Shown one piece after another: positions 52,554 to 61,511 of a stretch of 61,654 nt of DNA (the stretch's first letter is position 1; each line of letters starts with the position of its first letter). The position numbers and the translations under genes were made by a program. Origin of the DNA: Clostridiales bacterium (GTDB lineage: Bacteria > Bacillota > Clostridia > Christensenellales > UBA1242); NCBI GenBank assembly GCA_015055745.1, contig SVHS01000003.1, positions 1-61,654 of the forward strand, given 5' to 3'. The notes under the pieces were generated by a model. It was not told where the DNA came from. It worked only from the letters and a program-made list of their open reading frames with translations, and ran no database searches.

Positions 52554-53972
52554 TTTTTCTTCATCATATTTGTATACAGGTCTTTGAATTTTGTCTTCTA
52601 TACCACCTTTTTTAAATTTATTGAAAAACCCAGTGATATTATTTTTGATATTTTGAAATCTTACCTTTAGGTCAGGAGTGTTTTCATCTCTGTATGTGTC
52701 TATATTTTTTGTGAGCTTAAATCTTTTTTCTTGTTTTTGTTCGTCATGTGTTTTATTCTCAGCTTGTTGATTATCTTGTGTGTTTTGATTTATCTCTACA
52801 CTATTTGTAGCGTTTTGTTCATTATTTTGTTCGTAATTACTATATTGAGACATATATGGATTTGCGCCGTATCCTAGTCCATATCCGTAGCCACCATTTC
52901 CGTACATGAATTCATTATCCAATAGTGCCGTATTAAAAAAACTATCAATATTTCTAGGTAAATTGTTGTTTCTGTAGGTGTCTAGATTTGTGTTTAGATT
53001 GGTATTACTGTAAGTATCAATATTATTTTTGTTTTCGTTTATGACCTCTAGCTCGGGATTTTGCTCTGATTCTTGAGGTTGATTTTCTATTATTTCGCCA
53101 TTTTCATCTATGATATAGTCTTTGATGATAGGAGGCTCGTCATTTTGTCTAAATCCATACAATATTCTGCCTCTATTGTTAGGGGCAATTCTTTCATTCA
53201 TTCCAAATGTCTGATTCATTAGGTTAAGATTATTTAGCCCATTTTGTAGCATTTCATTGCCATTCATAAGATTATCTAAAATAATGAGATATTTGAGAGA
53301 AATGCTGTCTATATCTTGATTGTTTGCTTTCATGATTTGGTTTAGATCACTGAGTTGGATAGACAATTCCGTAGTAGCATTAGCCAATTCTTTTGCCAAA
53401 TATTTTAGTTGCATTGATTGCTCAGTGATAAACATTCTTTGCTCACCTGTGAGCTCGATTTCATTTGATTGTATTTTATTGATTAAATTTTGTGTCTCTA
53501 AGATAGCGTCTGTCACTTCTTCTTTTAGTTCGCAAAATTCATCACAAGAGTCCTCTATATCTGCTGATAGAGCATAAAGGGTAGAAATATTTTCATTTTT
53601 AGTAGTGGCAGTGTCTTCAGTCGACTTTATTTCAGTGTATTCATCATTGACCGTATCATCGTTTTCTATTGAACTTTCTTCTGTGATAATATCATTACTG
53701 TCATCTGCGTGTATTTCTTCTAAAGTAGTGATCTGAGACTCTATATCTTGAGTTAAATCTTCGTCTAGACTTGTAGCTAGAGATATATTGTATTTATTCA
53801 TGGTAGTAGTGTTTATTTTTTTTGTGTTTACCTCAGCATAGTTTTGTACTTCAGTATTAAATAAGTCTACATTTTCTTTGATGTTTGGATTTGATACTTC
53901 CATTGTGTTGCTACAACCTACTAATGCACCACTTATGCCTAAAATAGAGATAATCGGTAAAATCTTTTTCAT
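52542..53972 (-). CDS. Asn-rich repeat lipoprotein
   Basis: A 476-residue secreted lipoprotein with signal peptide and lipobox LVGCS (Cys at 20). Residues 50-135 are acidic and Thr/Ser-rich; residues 140-260 are helical, coiled-coil-like; the rest is Asn/Gln-rich with a Gly/Tyr patch (YGNGGYGYGLGYG) and recurrent NIDTYR-type units. Repeats occur at NNIDTYSN, NLDTYRNN, NIDSFFNT and NIDTYRDE. No family recognised. The convergent overlap with sigF and nearby spoVA genes suggest a sporulation or envelope role, but that is inference. Ribosome site AAGGAGCAAG. Confidence 0.7.
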   Translation of the reverse strand: MKKILPIISILGISGALVGCSNTMEVSNPNIKENVDLFNTEVQNYAEVNTKKINTTTMNKYNISLATSLDEDLTQDIESQITTLEEIHADDSNDIITEESSIENDDTVNDEYTEIKSTEDTATTKNENISTLYALSADIEDSCDEFCELKEEVTDAILETQNLINKIQSNEIELTGEQRMFITEQSMQLKYLAKELANATTELSIQLSDLNQIMKANNQDIDSISLKYLIILDNLMNGNEMLQNGLNNLNLMNQTFGMNERIAPNNRGRILYGFRQNDEPPIIKDYIIDENGEIIENQPQESEQNPELEVINENKNNIDTYSNTNLNTNLDTYRNNNLPRNIDSFFNTALLDNEFMYGNGGYGYGLGYGANPYMSQYSNYEQNNEQNATNSVEINQNTQDNQQAENKTHDEQKQEKRFKLTKNIDTYRDENTPDLKVRFQNIKNNITGFFNKFKKGGIEDKIQRPVYKYDEEKSQG

Positions 53973-54080
53973 ACTTGCTCCTTGTTTATCTTAGTATGGA
54001 TAGATTTTACTTTTTTATTGATGTTTTCAAAATTTCATTATATTTTTATTTTATTTGGTAAATATCTCATTGAGGTGAGT

Positions 54081-54527
54081 ATGGAGAAAGAAAAGAGAAA
54101 TGCCAATTATAATTTGTATGTGGAGTCAAAAATGCCTAAGACTAAGGCTTGGCCATCATTATTCAAGGCTTTTTTACTAGGAGGACTAATTTGCGCTATA
54201 GGGCAAGGATTATTTGATTTGTATAGTTATTTATTTCCAAATTTAGCAGAAAGTGAAGTCACAACATGTATGCTCATGACGATCATATTTATCACTTGTT
54301 TTTTGACAGGATTGGGAATATATGATGTCGTAGGTGCATGGGGAGGAGCAGGCTCAGTGATACCTATTACTGGTTTTTCAAACTCAATATCTAGTCCCGC
54401 TATAGAATTTAAAAAGGAAGGCATCATATATGGTATTTGTGTAAAAATGTTTACTATAGCAGGTCCAGTAATAGTTTGCGGAGTAGTAGGTTCCATTATT
54501 TGTGGCATAGCAGGATTTTTTATTTAG
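54081..54527 (+). CDS. spoVAC: Stage V sporulation protein AC
   Basis: A 148-residue inner-spore-membrane protein that forms part of the dipicolinic-acid channel. It has four hydrophobic helices and the family motifs LLGGLICAIGQ, GAWGGAGSVIPITGFSNSI and GPVIVCGVVGS. The frame is open from 53982, but ATG 54081 has GAGGTGAG. CATTATA at 54036 resembles a sigma-G -10 box; no -35 box is clear. Confidence 0.92.
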   Translation: MEKEKRNANYNLYVESKMPKTKAWPSLFKAFLLGGLICAIGQGLFDLYSYLFPNLAESEVTTCMLMTIIFITCFLTGLGIYDVVGAWGGAGSVIPITGFSNSISSPAIEFKKEGIIYGICVKMFTIAGPVIVCGVVGSIICGIAGFFI

Positions 54528-54536
54528 GGAGTGATT

Positions 54537-55580
54537 ATGCAGACTATAAAAATGAAAAATAATGTGTATTTATTGAATGGATACAGTATGGTAGGTCCAT
54601 TGGAAGGAAGAGGTCCATTAAGAGAGTATTTTGATTATATTTTAAAAGATGATACCCTAAAAGAAAAGACATTTGAAAAAGCTGAAAGAAAACTATTGCA
54701 ATCCATCATCACGGGAGCAATAGATAAGGCTAATCTAAAGATTGGAGATATAGACTTTTTCTTTGGTGGTGATTTGTTAAATCAGATAGTTAGCTCTTCT
54801 TACACAGCTAGAGAGTTGGAGATACCATTTGTTGGATTATATTCTGCCTGTGCTACTATGGCAGAGTCTTTAGCGTTGTCTGCTATATTTGTAGACAATG
54901 GGTTGGCAAATAATATTGTGGCAGGCACTTGTACCCACTTTAGTAGTGCAGAGAGACAATATCGTTTTCCATTGGAACTAGGTAATCAAAGACCTCCTAC
55001 AGCACAATGGACTATCACTGGTGGCGGAGCATCAATAGTATCGAATATCAAAAGTAAGGTAAGGATAAATGCTGTGACATTTGGTAAGGTAATCGATTTT
55101 GGTATAGCAGATGTAAACAATATGGGTGCGGCTATGGCACCCTCTGCATCAGACACTATAAAAGCCCATATCTCAAATATGGGTAAGAAAATAAAAGATT
55201 ATGATTTTATAGCTACAGGGGATTTGGGTAAACTTGGTAGTGAGATTTTGATAGACCTGATGGAGCATGATGGTGTAAAATTAGGTAAAAACTACGCAGA
55301 TTGTGGCTGTATGATGTATGATAAGACTGAGCGAGTATTTATGGGTGGTAGCGGTGCAGGTTGTAGCGCAAGCGTATTAAATTCGTATATACTAAAAAAA
55401 CTCTTGAAAGGTGAGTTTAAAAGAGTATTATTAGTATCTACTGGAGCATTGATGAGTACCACTACATCACAGCAAGGCGAAACTATACCAGGCATTGCTC
55501 ATGCAGTAGAATTAGAATATGTCACCCCTATTAAGCCTGTGAAAAAAGCTATAAAATCAAAGGAGAAGAAAAATGATTAA
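54537..55580 (+). CDS. spoVAD: Stage V sporulation protein AD
   Basis: A 347-residue protein with a thiolase-like fold that binds dipicolinic acid during uptake into the spore. GYSMVGPLEGRGPLREYFD, the Cys in LYSACATMAES and TWTITGGGASIV are typical. GTG at 54531 is open, but ATG 54537 has AGGGAG. It overlaps spoVAE by 8 bp. Confidence 0.95.
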   Translation: MQTIKMKNNVYLLNGYSMVGPLEGRGPLREYFDYILKDDTLKEKTFEKAERKLLQSIITGAIDKANLKIGDIDFFFGGDLLNQIVSSSYTARELEIPFVGLYSACATMAESLALSAIFVDNGLANNIVAGTCTHFSSAERQYRFPLELGNQRPPTAQWTITGGGASIVSNIKSKVRINAVTFGKVIDFGIADVNNMGAAMAPSASDTIKAHISNMGKKIKDYDFIATGDLGKLGSEILIDLMEHDGVKLGKNYADCGCMMYDKTERVFMGGSGAGCSASVLNSYILKKLLKGEFKRVLLVSTGALMSTTTSQQGETIPGIAHAVELEYVTPIKPVKKAIKSKEKKND

Positions 55581-55950
55581 TATTTGGGATTATGTGATAT
55601 CTTTTCTAGTGGGAGGATTTATCTGTTTTTTAGCACAAATACTGGTAATTCGTACCAAAATCACCACTGCTAGGATATTGGTACTATTTTTGATTATAGG
55701 TATGGTATTAGAGGTATTTAATGTATATGCACCGTTTAAGGAGTTTGCAAAGGCAGGAGCTAGTGTGCCTATCATAGGATTTGGAGCGAGCCTTGCTAGA
55801 GGGGCAATAATGGCGACCAAAGAGTATGGTATCATAGGCATATTTACAGGAGGTCTCACAGCAGCCTCGGGAGGCATATCCATGGCTATATTTGCATCTT
55901 TTATATTTGCTCTTATATTTAGTAGTAAGACCAAGCGTGGAGGACATTAA
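55573..55950 (+). CDS. spoVAE: Stage V sporulation protein AE
   Basis: A 125-residue membrane protein with four helices and GGFICFLAQ, GASVPIIGFGASLARG and the EYGIIGIFTGGLTAASGG stretch, as in SpoVAEB. With SpoVAC and SpoVAD it makes the minimal DPA transport set of Clostridia. Confidence 0.93.
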   Translation: MINIWDYVISFLVGGFICFLAQILVIRTKITTARILVLFLIIGMVLEVFNVYAPFKEFAKAGASVPIIGFGASLARGAIMATKEYGIIGIFTGGLTAASGGISMAIFASFIFALIFSSKTKRGGH

Positions 55951-56005
55951 TTGTCAGATTTCATCGAATTTAGATAATCTAAAATAAATATAATAAATAT
56001 ATTTT

Positions 56006-56656
56006 ATGAAGAAGATAAAGAAACGAAAAAATGCGACCAAAATTACCTTTGTTTTTTTCATAATATTTTTATTAATTATATATTATTTTTGCGTCATGAG
56101 CCCTATCATCAAGACATATTCATCTCAAGAGACAAAATCAATCACAGAAAAAGCTATCAATCTCGCTGTCAGTAATGTAATCAATCGTACACTTAGCTAT
56201 GATTCGCTCATCGACATTCATTACGCTCCTAGTGGTGAGATTGTGTCATTTTCTGCCAATCAATATGAAATAAATAGCATTACACGAGAGATAGTGAAAG
56301 AGACTCAGTATCAGATGGGCAACCTAGGACAAAATAGTCTCAGTTTAAATCTTGGGACTTTTTCTGGCATACCGTTTTTGATAGGTAGAGGACCTAAGAT
56401 TGATCTGAAGCTGGTGCCTATAGGAGTAGTGAGTAGCAATTTTGAGAGTGAATTTGAGTCAGTGGGTATCAATATGACCAAACATACCTTATTTTTGTAT
56501 ATAGATGTTCATGTCAGTATAGTGATGCCTATTAAATCTTATGATGTATACACCACAAACCAAGTCTTATTAGCAGAAAGCATTATAATGGGTAAAGTGC
56601 CAGAAGTATATTTAAATGGCGGAAGTTTGGGTAAATCTTTAAATCTTGTTCCGTAA
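56006..56656 (+). CDS. yunB: Sporulation protein YunB
   Basis: A 216-residue protein with a very basic start (KKIKKRKNATK), one membrane helix (residues 13-32) and an extracytoplasmic domain with PIGVVSSNFESEFESVGIN and HTLFLYIDVHVSIVMP, typical of YunB, a sigma-E-controlled mother-cell protein in Bacillus. TATAAT ends 12 nt before the ATG; I could not identify a sigma-E promoter. Confidence 0.88.
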   Translation: MKKIKKRKNATKITFVFFIIFLLIIYYFCVMSPIIKTYSSQETKSITEKAINLAVSNVINRTLSYDSLIDIHYAPSGEIVSFSANQYEINSITREIVKETQYQMGNLGQNSLSLNLGTFSGIPFLIGRGPKIDLKLVPIGVVSSNFESEFESVGINMTKHTLFLYIDVHVSIVMPIKSYDVYTTNQVLLAESIIMGKVPEVYLNGGSLGKSLNLVP

Positions 56657-56660
56657 AATA

Positions 56661-56689
56661 TTGTCAAAATCTAAACAGTATGATATAAT
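56661..56689 (+). promoter_or_regulatory. Sigma-A promoter, leaderless, of the cysteine desulfurase gene
   Basis: TTGTCA, 17-bp spacer, TATAAT; the ATG at 56696 is 7 nt after the box. Confidence 0.8.
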
Positions 56690-56695
56690 AAAATT

Positions 56696-57802
56696 ATGTT
56701 ATATTTTGACAATGCATCTACCACCAAGATAAGTAAAGTCTCACTAGACGCTTATATTAGCGAGAGTGAGTCTTTTTACAACCCTAGCTCATTGTATGCT
56801 CCTAGTAGTGAGATAAAGAAAGAGATAGAAAATACTAGAGCATATATTCTAAAGAGATTCAAGGCAAAGGCTGGTTCTACATTTATATTTACAGGTTCAG
56901 CTACAGAGAGCAACAATGCAGTATTACACTCATGTATCACTAGGAAGGACAAAAAATATATATTTAGTGCAGGTGAGCATAGCTCTATATATGAGACAGC
57001 TAAATATTATAAAGAGCAGGGATACAATATAGTGTTTGTACCGCTAAATGCCAATGGTAGCGTAGATAGTGAAGCGCTTCTCAATGCATTAGATGATAAT
57101 GTGGCGTTTGTATCTATTATCCATGTAAGTAATGAGACTGGTGCTATCAACGATATCAAATCTATAGTAAAGGATATCAAAACATATAATAAAAACATAC
57201 TAGTGCATAGTGACGGAGTACAAGCAGTGGGCAAACTTGATATCAATCTAAATGACCTAGGAGTAGATTATTATACTATATCTGCACATAAGATAAATGG
57301 ACCTAAAGGTATAGGAGGACTATTTATAACCAACCCTAATAAATATAAGCCATTGCTACATGGTGGCGGACAAGAGATGAGCCTTCGCTCCAGTACTGAA
57401 AATACTCCAGCTATCAAAGCTTTTAAGATAGCTATAGAAAACATAAAGATAAAAGATTATACCGAGCATAAAAAAGCAATCATAGATAATCTATCAGGAG
57501 ATTATATATTAGTATCTGACGATCACTGCGTAGATAATATTATTTCTATTTGCTTTAAGGACGTCAGGGGTGAGACTATAGCGCATATGCTAGAGATACA
57601 AGGTTATCTAGTAGGCACAGGTTCTGCATGCAATAGTAAGGCAGGATACAATAGAGTCTTAGAGACGATAGTCCCTAAAGGTTATGTGGGTGGAGCTATA
57701 CGACTAAGCTACGGAGAAGATATAGGTATAAAAGACTGTATAGATGTAGCAAAAGCGCTAAGCACAGCTGTAAAAGAATACACAGAGAGGATAAAGAGAT
57801 GA
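56696..57802 (+). CDS. Cysteine desulfurase (NifS/IscS family)
   Basis: A 368-residue PLP enzyme that takes sulfur from cysteine as a persulfide. YFDNASTTKIS at the N-terminus, the PLP Lys in SAHKINGPKGIG and the catalytic Cys in GSACNSKAGY are visible. It overlaps thiI by 4 bp, so it probably supplies sulfur for 4-thiouridine in tRNA (NifZ-like role). Leaderless start inferred from the promoter. Confidence 0.93.
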   Translation: MLYFDNASTTKISKVSLDAYISESESFYNPSSLYAPSSEIKKEIENTRAYILKRFKAKAGSTFIFTGSATESNNAVLHSCITRKDKKYIFSAGEHSSIYETAKYYKEQGYNIVFVPLNANGSVDSEALLNALDDNVAFVSIIHVSNETGAINDIKSIVKDIKTYNKNILVHSDGVQAVGKLDINLNDLGVDYYTISAHKINGPKGIGGLFITNPNKYKPLLHGGGQEMSLRSSTENTPAIKAFKIAIENIKIKDYTEHKKAIIDNLSGDYILVSDDHCVDNIISICFKDVRGETIAHMLEIQGYLVGTGSACNSKAGYNRVLETIVPKGYVGGAIRLSYGEDIGIKDCIDVAKALSTAVKEYTERIKR

Positions 57803-58947
57803 AGAATGTAATATTGATAAGATTCAATGAGATACACCTAAAAGGTGGCAACAAAAAGTATTTCACAAAATTATTATACAACAATATAAAATATGCTTTA
57901 AAAGACATAGAGTGCAAGATAGAAAATATACAAAATAGACTATTGGTAAGAGATTATGCAGATGAAGATGAGATTATAGATAATTTGCGACCAGTATTTG
58001 GCGTACATTCTATATCAAAAGCTATAGAGATGGACAATGATATACAAGGCATCAAGGATTATGTAAAGGATATAAAGATAGATAAGACATTCAAATGCGA
58101 GGTCAATCGTGCAGATAAGTCATTTCCTATCAAGTCAAATGATTTTGCTGCAGACTTAGGAGAGATTATCTTATCTCATAATCCAAATGCGAAAGTAGAT
58201 ATACATTCACCAGAAAAGATTGTTCATATAGATATAAGAGAAAATGGAAAGACATTTGTGTTTTATGATATTATATATACATACTCAGGATTACCATTGG
58301 GAGAGAATAGAGATGGCTTGTTGCTACTTAGTGGAGGTATAGATAGTCCGGTGGCGGGATTCTGTATGGCAAAGCGAGGATTGAGACAAGATTTGCTTCA
58401 TTTTGATAGTTTCCCTTACACTAGTCCTCAAGCAAAAGAAAAAGTCATTACTTTAGCTAAGACTATCCAAAAGTATATCGGTGCTAAATATATGTATGTA
58501 TGCTCTATGACCAAACTTCAAGAAGAATTTCATATTCATTGCAGTACAGAGTATGCTATCAATTTACTCCGTAGATCTATGATTAGGGTGGCGAATATCA
58601 TATGTGAAAAATATAAGTATAAGACTATTATCACAGGAGAAAGTCTCGGACAAGTGGCTAGCCAGACGATTGAGAGTCTTACTACTACAAACTCTGTAGC
58701 CAAATATCCAGTCTTGCGTCCTTTGATTAGCTTCAATAAAGATGAAATTATCGATATTGCCAAAGAAATCGGTACTTTTGATATTAGTGTATTGCCTTAT
58801 GAAGATTGCTGTACTGTTTTCTTACCTAAAAATCCTGTAATTAAGCCAAAAATATCAGAGGCAGAGAGGGAAGAAGGTAAAATAGATCTAGAGCATTTGC
58901 TAAATTTTGTAGTAGAAAATATAGAAGTAATAAAATTAGATGACTAA
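57799..58947 (+). CDS. thiI: tRNA 4-thiouridine synthase ThiI
   Basis: Adenylates U8 of tRNA and inserts sulfur. The 382 aa have an N-terminal ferredoxin-like and THUMP region and the PP-loop LLLSGGIDSPVAGF near residue 177. CCTVFLPKNP near the end holds a conserved Cys. The C-terminal rhodanese domain of E. coli ThiI is absent, as usual in Firmicutes, where a partner desulfurase gives sulfur directly. Confidence 0.94.
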   Translation: MKNVILIRFNEIHLKGGNKKYFTKLLYNNIKYALKDIECKIENIQNRLLVRDYADEDEIIDNLRPVFGVHSISKAIEMDNDIQGIKDYVKDIKIDKTFKCEVNRADKSFPIKSNDFAADLGEIILSHNPNAKVDIHSPEKIVHIDIRENGKTFVFYDIIYTYSGLPLGENRDGLLLLSGGIDSPVAGFCMAKRGLRQDLLHFDSFPYTSPQAKEKVITLAKTIQKYIGAKYMYVCSMTKLQEEFHIHCSTEYAINLLRRSMIRVANIICEKYKYKTIITGESLGQVASQTIESLTTTNSVAKYPVLRPLISFNKDEIIDIAKEIGTFDISVLPYEDCCTVFLPKNPVIKPKISEAEREEGKIDLEHLLNFVVENIEVIKLDD

Positions 58948-58968
58948 CTTGTTTACAAATAAACTATA

Positions 58969-59003
58969 TATAGTGTGTATTGAATACAATATACACTATT
59001 TTT
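58969..59003. terminator. Terminator after thiI
   Basis: Stem ATAGTGT / ACACTAT, imperfect middle, followed by T5. Confidence 0.65.
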
Positions 59004-59046
59004 CTATACGTCAGCTAAAATTACGGTTATAATTTATCTATCTTTC

Positions 59047-59076
59047 TTGACTTTTTTATATTTTATGGTGTATAAT
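59047..59076 (+). promoter_or_regulatory. Sigma-A promoter of rny
   Basis: TTGACT, 18-bp spacer, TATAAT, followed by a 40-nt leader with GGTAGG-type ribosome site. Confidence 0.7.
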
Positions 59077-59118
59077 CATTGTGTCGTCATATTTGGCGAT
59101 AAAGGTAGGTAAAAGGAC

Positions 59119-60714
59119 ATGAACATAGTAAATATGAGTTTGCTATGCGCAGTGAGTGTACCTGTGACGATTATTTTATCTATTATAATGTTGGCAGTAG
59201 GCGGTGGTGCTGGATACGGTATCTACGCTATTGTTATGAATAAAAAATCTAAATCAGCAAAGCAAAACGCAGATAAAATACTAGCAGAGGCTCAGGCGCA
59301 GGCAGAAAAAATTAAAAAAGAACAAGTCGAACAGACTAATAAAGAAATCAATCTTTTAAAATCTACTTTCGAGCAAGAAAATAAAGAACGAAGAGAAGAG
59401 TCTAAGAGAAACGAAGAGAGATTGTATGCTAGAGAAGAGCTCCTTACAAAACGTGAGACAGTGCTAGACAAGAAGATGGAGGAGCTAGAGCAAGCAAAAG
59501 AGCGTGTACACAATCAAATCGAGGCACTCAATAGCAAAGAGGTAGCTTTAGATGAATTGCAAGAAAGTATAGTAAAAGAGCTAGAAAAAGTTAGCCAAAT
59601 GACAAAAGATGAGGCTAAGCAAGTCATTATAGACCGTTATACAGAAGAGGCTAAAGTCGACGCTGTAAAGATAGCAAAAGATATCGAAGATAGAGCAAAA
59701 GAAGATGCAGATAAAAAAGCTAGAAATATCATTACCCTTGCTATCCAAAAATGTGCAGCAGACCATACTAGCGAAGTGACTACTAGTGTAGTGACTCTTC
59801 CTAGTGAAGAGATGAAAGGTAGGATCATCGGTCGTGAAGGTCGAAATATTAGAGCATTAGAGGCCGCTACAGGTATTGACTTTATCGTTGATGACACTCC
59901 AGAGGCCATTACATTGTCAGGATTTGATCCAGTACGTAGAGAAGTGGCTCGTATTGCTCTAGAAAAATTGATTTTAGATGGTAGGATTCATCCTGCACGT
60001 ATCGAAGAATTGGTACAAAAAGTACAAAAAGATGTAGAAGAGACTATCAAAGAGGCTGGTGAAAATGCTTGCTTTGATGCAGATATTCATAATATTCACC
60101 CAGAGATAGTAAAAGTATTAGGTAGATTAAAGTATAGGACAAGCTATGGTCAGAATGTATTAAATCATTCTTTAGAAGTGTCATATATAGCTGGTATGTT
60201 GGCAGCTGAGATTGGAGCCAATGAAAAAGTAGCTAGACGTGCTGGATTATTGCACGACCTTGGTAAGGCTGTAGACCACGAGGTAGAAGGTACACACGTA
60301 TCTATTGGTGTAGAGCTTGCTCGTAAGTACAAAGAGAGCGAAGCTGTGATCCATTGTATAGAGGCGCACCACAATGATATAGAGCCAAAGACATTGGAAG
60401 CAGTGATTGTCCAAGCAGCTGACGCAATATCTAGCGCTAGACCAGGTGCAAGACGTGAGTCTATCGAAAATTATATCAAGAGACTACAAGAGTTAGAAGG
60501 TATAGCAAATGCTCACAGCGGTGTAGACAAGACATACGCTATACAGGCTGGTCGTGAGATCAGGGTAATGGTGAAACCAGAACAAATCACTGATGAAGAG
60601 GCTCAGGTGCTAGCTCATGATATAGCAAAAGAAATTGAAGCGAAACTTGAATATCCTGGACATATTAAAGTTAATGTTATTCGTGAAAGTAGATTTAGCG
60701 ATACTGCAAAGTAG
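59119..60714 (+). CDS. rny: Ribonuclease Y
   Basis: Membrane-anchored endoribonuclease that starts mRNA decay. The 531 aa have one N-terminal helix (about residues 10-32), a long coiled coil (about 45-215), a KH domain ([19 protein letters not shown]) and an HD domain ([17 protein letters not shown]). The last 10 codons ([12 protein letters not shown] region) are repeated 82 bp downstream. Confidence 0.97.
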   Translation: MNIVNMSLLCAVSVPVTIILSIIMLAVGGGAGYGIYAIVMNKKSKSAKQNADKILAEAQAQAEKIKKEQVEQTNKEINLLKSTFEQENKERREESKRNEERLYAREELLTKRETVLDKKMEELEQAKERVHNQIEALNSKEVALDELQESIVKELEKVSQMTKDEAKQVIIDRYTEEAKVDAVKIAKDIEDRAKEDADKKARNIITLAIQKCAADHTSEVTTSVVTLPSEEMKGRIIGREGRNIRALEAATGIDFIVDDTPEAITLSGFDPVRREVARIALEKLILDGRIHPARIEELVQKVQKDVEETIKEAGENACFDADIHNIHPEIVKVLGRLKYRTSYGQNVLNHSLEVSYIAGMLAAEIGANEKVARRAGLLHDLGKAVDHEVEGTHVSIGVELARKYKESEAVIHCIEAHHNDIEPKTLEAVIVQAADAISSARPGARRESIENYIKRLQELEGIANAHSGVDKTYAIQAGREIRVMVKPEQITDEEAQVLAHDIAKEIEAKLEYPGHIKVNVIRESRFSDTAK

Positions 60715-60795
60715 AGCTAAACTGCTGAAACGAACAAGAATAACGTGCTTGTCACGTTCTTATTATGAAAGTAGATTTAGCGATACTGCAAAGTA
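60684..60795 (+). repeat. Duplicated rny 3' end with 52-bp insert
   Basis: A 30-bp sequence (60684-60713) that ends in the rny stop codon recurs exactly at 60766-60795. The insert between them holds a hairpin AACGTG-CTTGT-CACGTT (60742-60758). The first copy ends in TAG and is the working end; the second ends in TAA and runs straight into the terminator, so it looks like the displaced original end. Confidence 0.85.
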
Positions 60796-60796
60796 A

Positions 60797-60824
60797 AAAA
60801 GTAGGAAATATCCTACTTTTTTTG
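60797..60824 (+). terminator. Terminator of rny
   Basis: Stem AAAGTAGGA / TCCTACTTT, T7. It starts directly after the second rny end. Confidence 0.85.
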
Positions 60825-60852
60825 TTTTATATAAAAAAATTTATTACATTCC

Positions 60853-60881
60853 TTGACTTTAAAATTAAATTAGGCTATACT
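60853..60881 (+). promoter_or_regulatory. Promoter of tRNA-Trp
   Basis: TTGACT, 17-bp spacer, TATACT, 10 bp before the tRNA. Confidence 0.8.
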
Positions 60882-60891
60882 AATAAAGCAT

Positions 60892-60966
60892 AGGGGAGTG
60901 GCTCAACGGTAGAGTAGTGGTCTCCAAAACCATTGGTTGCGTGTTCGAATCGCGTCTCCCCTGCCA
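60892..60966 (+). tRNA. tRNA-Trp (CCA)
   Basis: 75 nt; acceptor AGGGGAG / CTCCCCT, anticodon loop CTCCAAA, terminal CCA encoded. Confidence 0.95.
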
Positions 60967-61017
60967 TATAAACTGGGTATTACCTAGTTTTTTTAAATTA
61001 ATCACTTGGAGAAAAAA

Positions 61018-61461
61018 ATGAATAAAAAAGTGACGATTTATACAGATGGAGCGTGTAGTGGCAATCCTGGTGCTGGAGGCTGGGGTGCTGTATTGTTTTA
61101 TAAAGATACAATGAAAGAAATCAGCGGATTTCAAGACAATACTACAAATAATCAAATGGAGCTCACAGCAGCGATCATGGCATTGGAAAAGCTAAAGGTA
61201 GCGTGCGATGTAGACCTATATAGTGATAGTGCATATTTGGTGAATGCTTTTAATGAAGATTGGATTACCAAGTGGCAAATGAATGGTTTTAGAAATGCTA
61301 ATAAAAAACCAGTACAAAATGCTGATCTCTGGCAGAGATTAATAGAGTATAACAATTTTCATAATATCACTTGGATAAAGGTTAAAGGACACGCAGACAA
61401 TAAATACAACAACCGCTGTGACGAATTGGCTACAGGAGAGATAGCAAAGCATCAAAAATAG
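61018..61461 (+). CDS. rnhA: Ribonuclease HI
   Basis: Removes RNA from RNA-DNA hybrids. The 147 aa show the four catalytic acidic residues in YTDGACSGNPGAGG (Asp), NQMELTAAI (Glu), LYSDSAY (Asp) and HADNKYNNRCDELA (Asp). The frame opens at TTG 61006, but that codon is part of the ribosome site (TTGGAG), so ATG 61018 is chosen. Confidence 0.96.
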   Translation: MNKKVTIYTDGACSGNPGAGGWGAVLFYKDTMKEISGFQDNTTNNQMELTAAIMALEKLKVACDVDLYSDSAYLVNAFNEDWITKWQMNGFRNANKKPVQNADLWQRLIEYNNFHNITWIKVKGHADNKYNNRCDELATGEIAKHQK

Positions 61462-61479
61462 TAGAAAAATCTATATATT

Positions 61480-61507
61480 AAAAATAGAGGTCAATCCTCT
61501 ATTTTTT
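61480..61507. terminator. Terminator between rnhA and the next minus-strand gene
   Basis: Stem AAAAATAGAGG / CCTCTATTTTT with a 5-nt loop; A and T runs on both sides make it usable in both directions. Confidence 0.85.
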
Positions 61508-61511
61508 AATA

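Noticed and set aside
60880..61155. Minus-strand ORF over tRNA-Trp and rnhA
   Set aside because: It contains the translated tRNA sequence (a common false annotation) and overlaps a certain gene.
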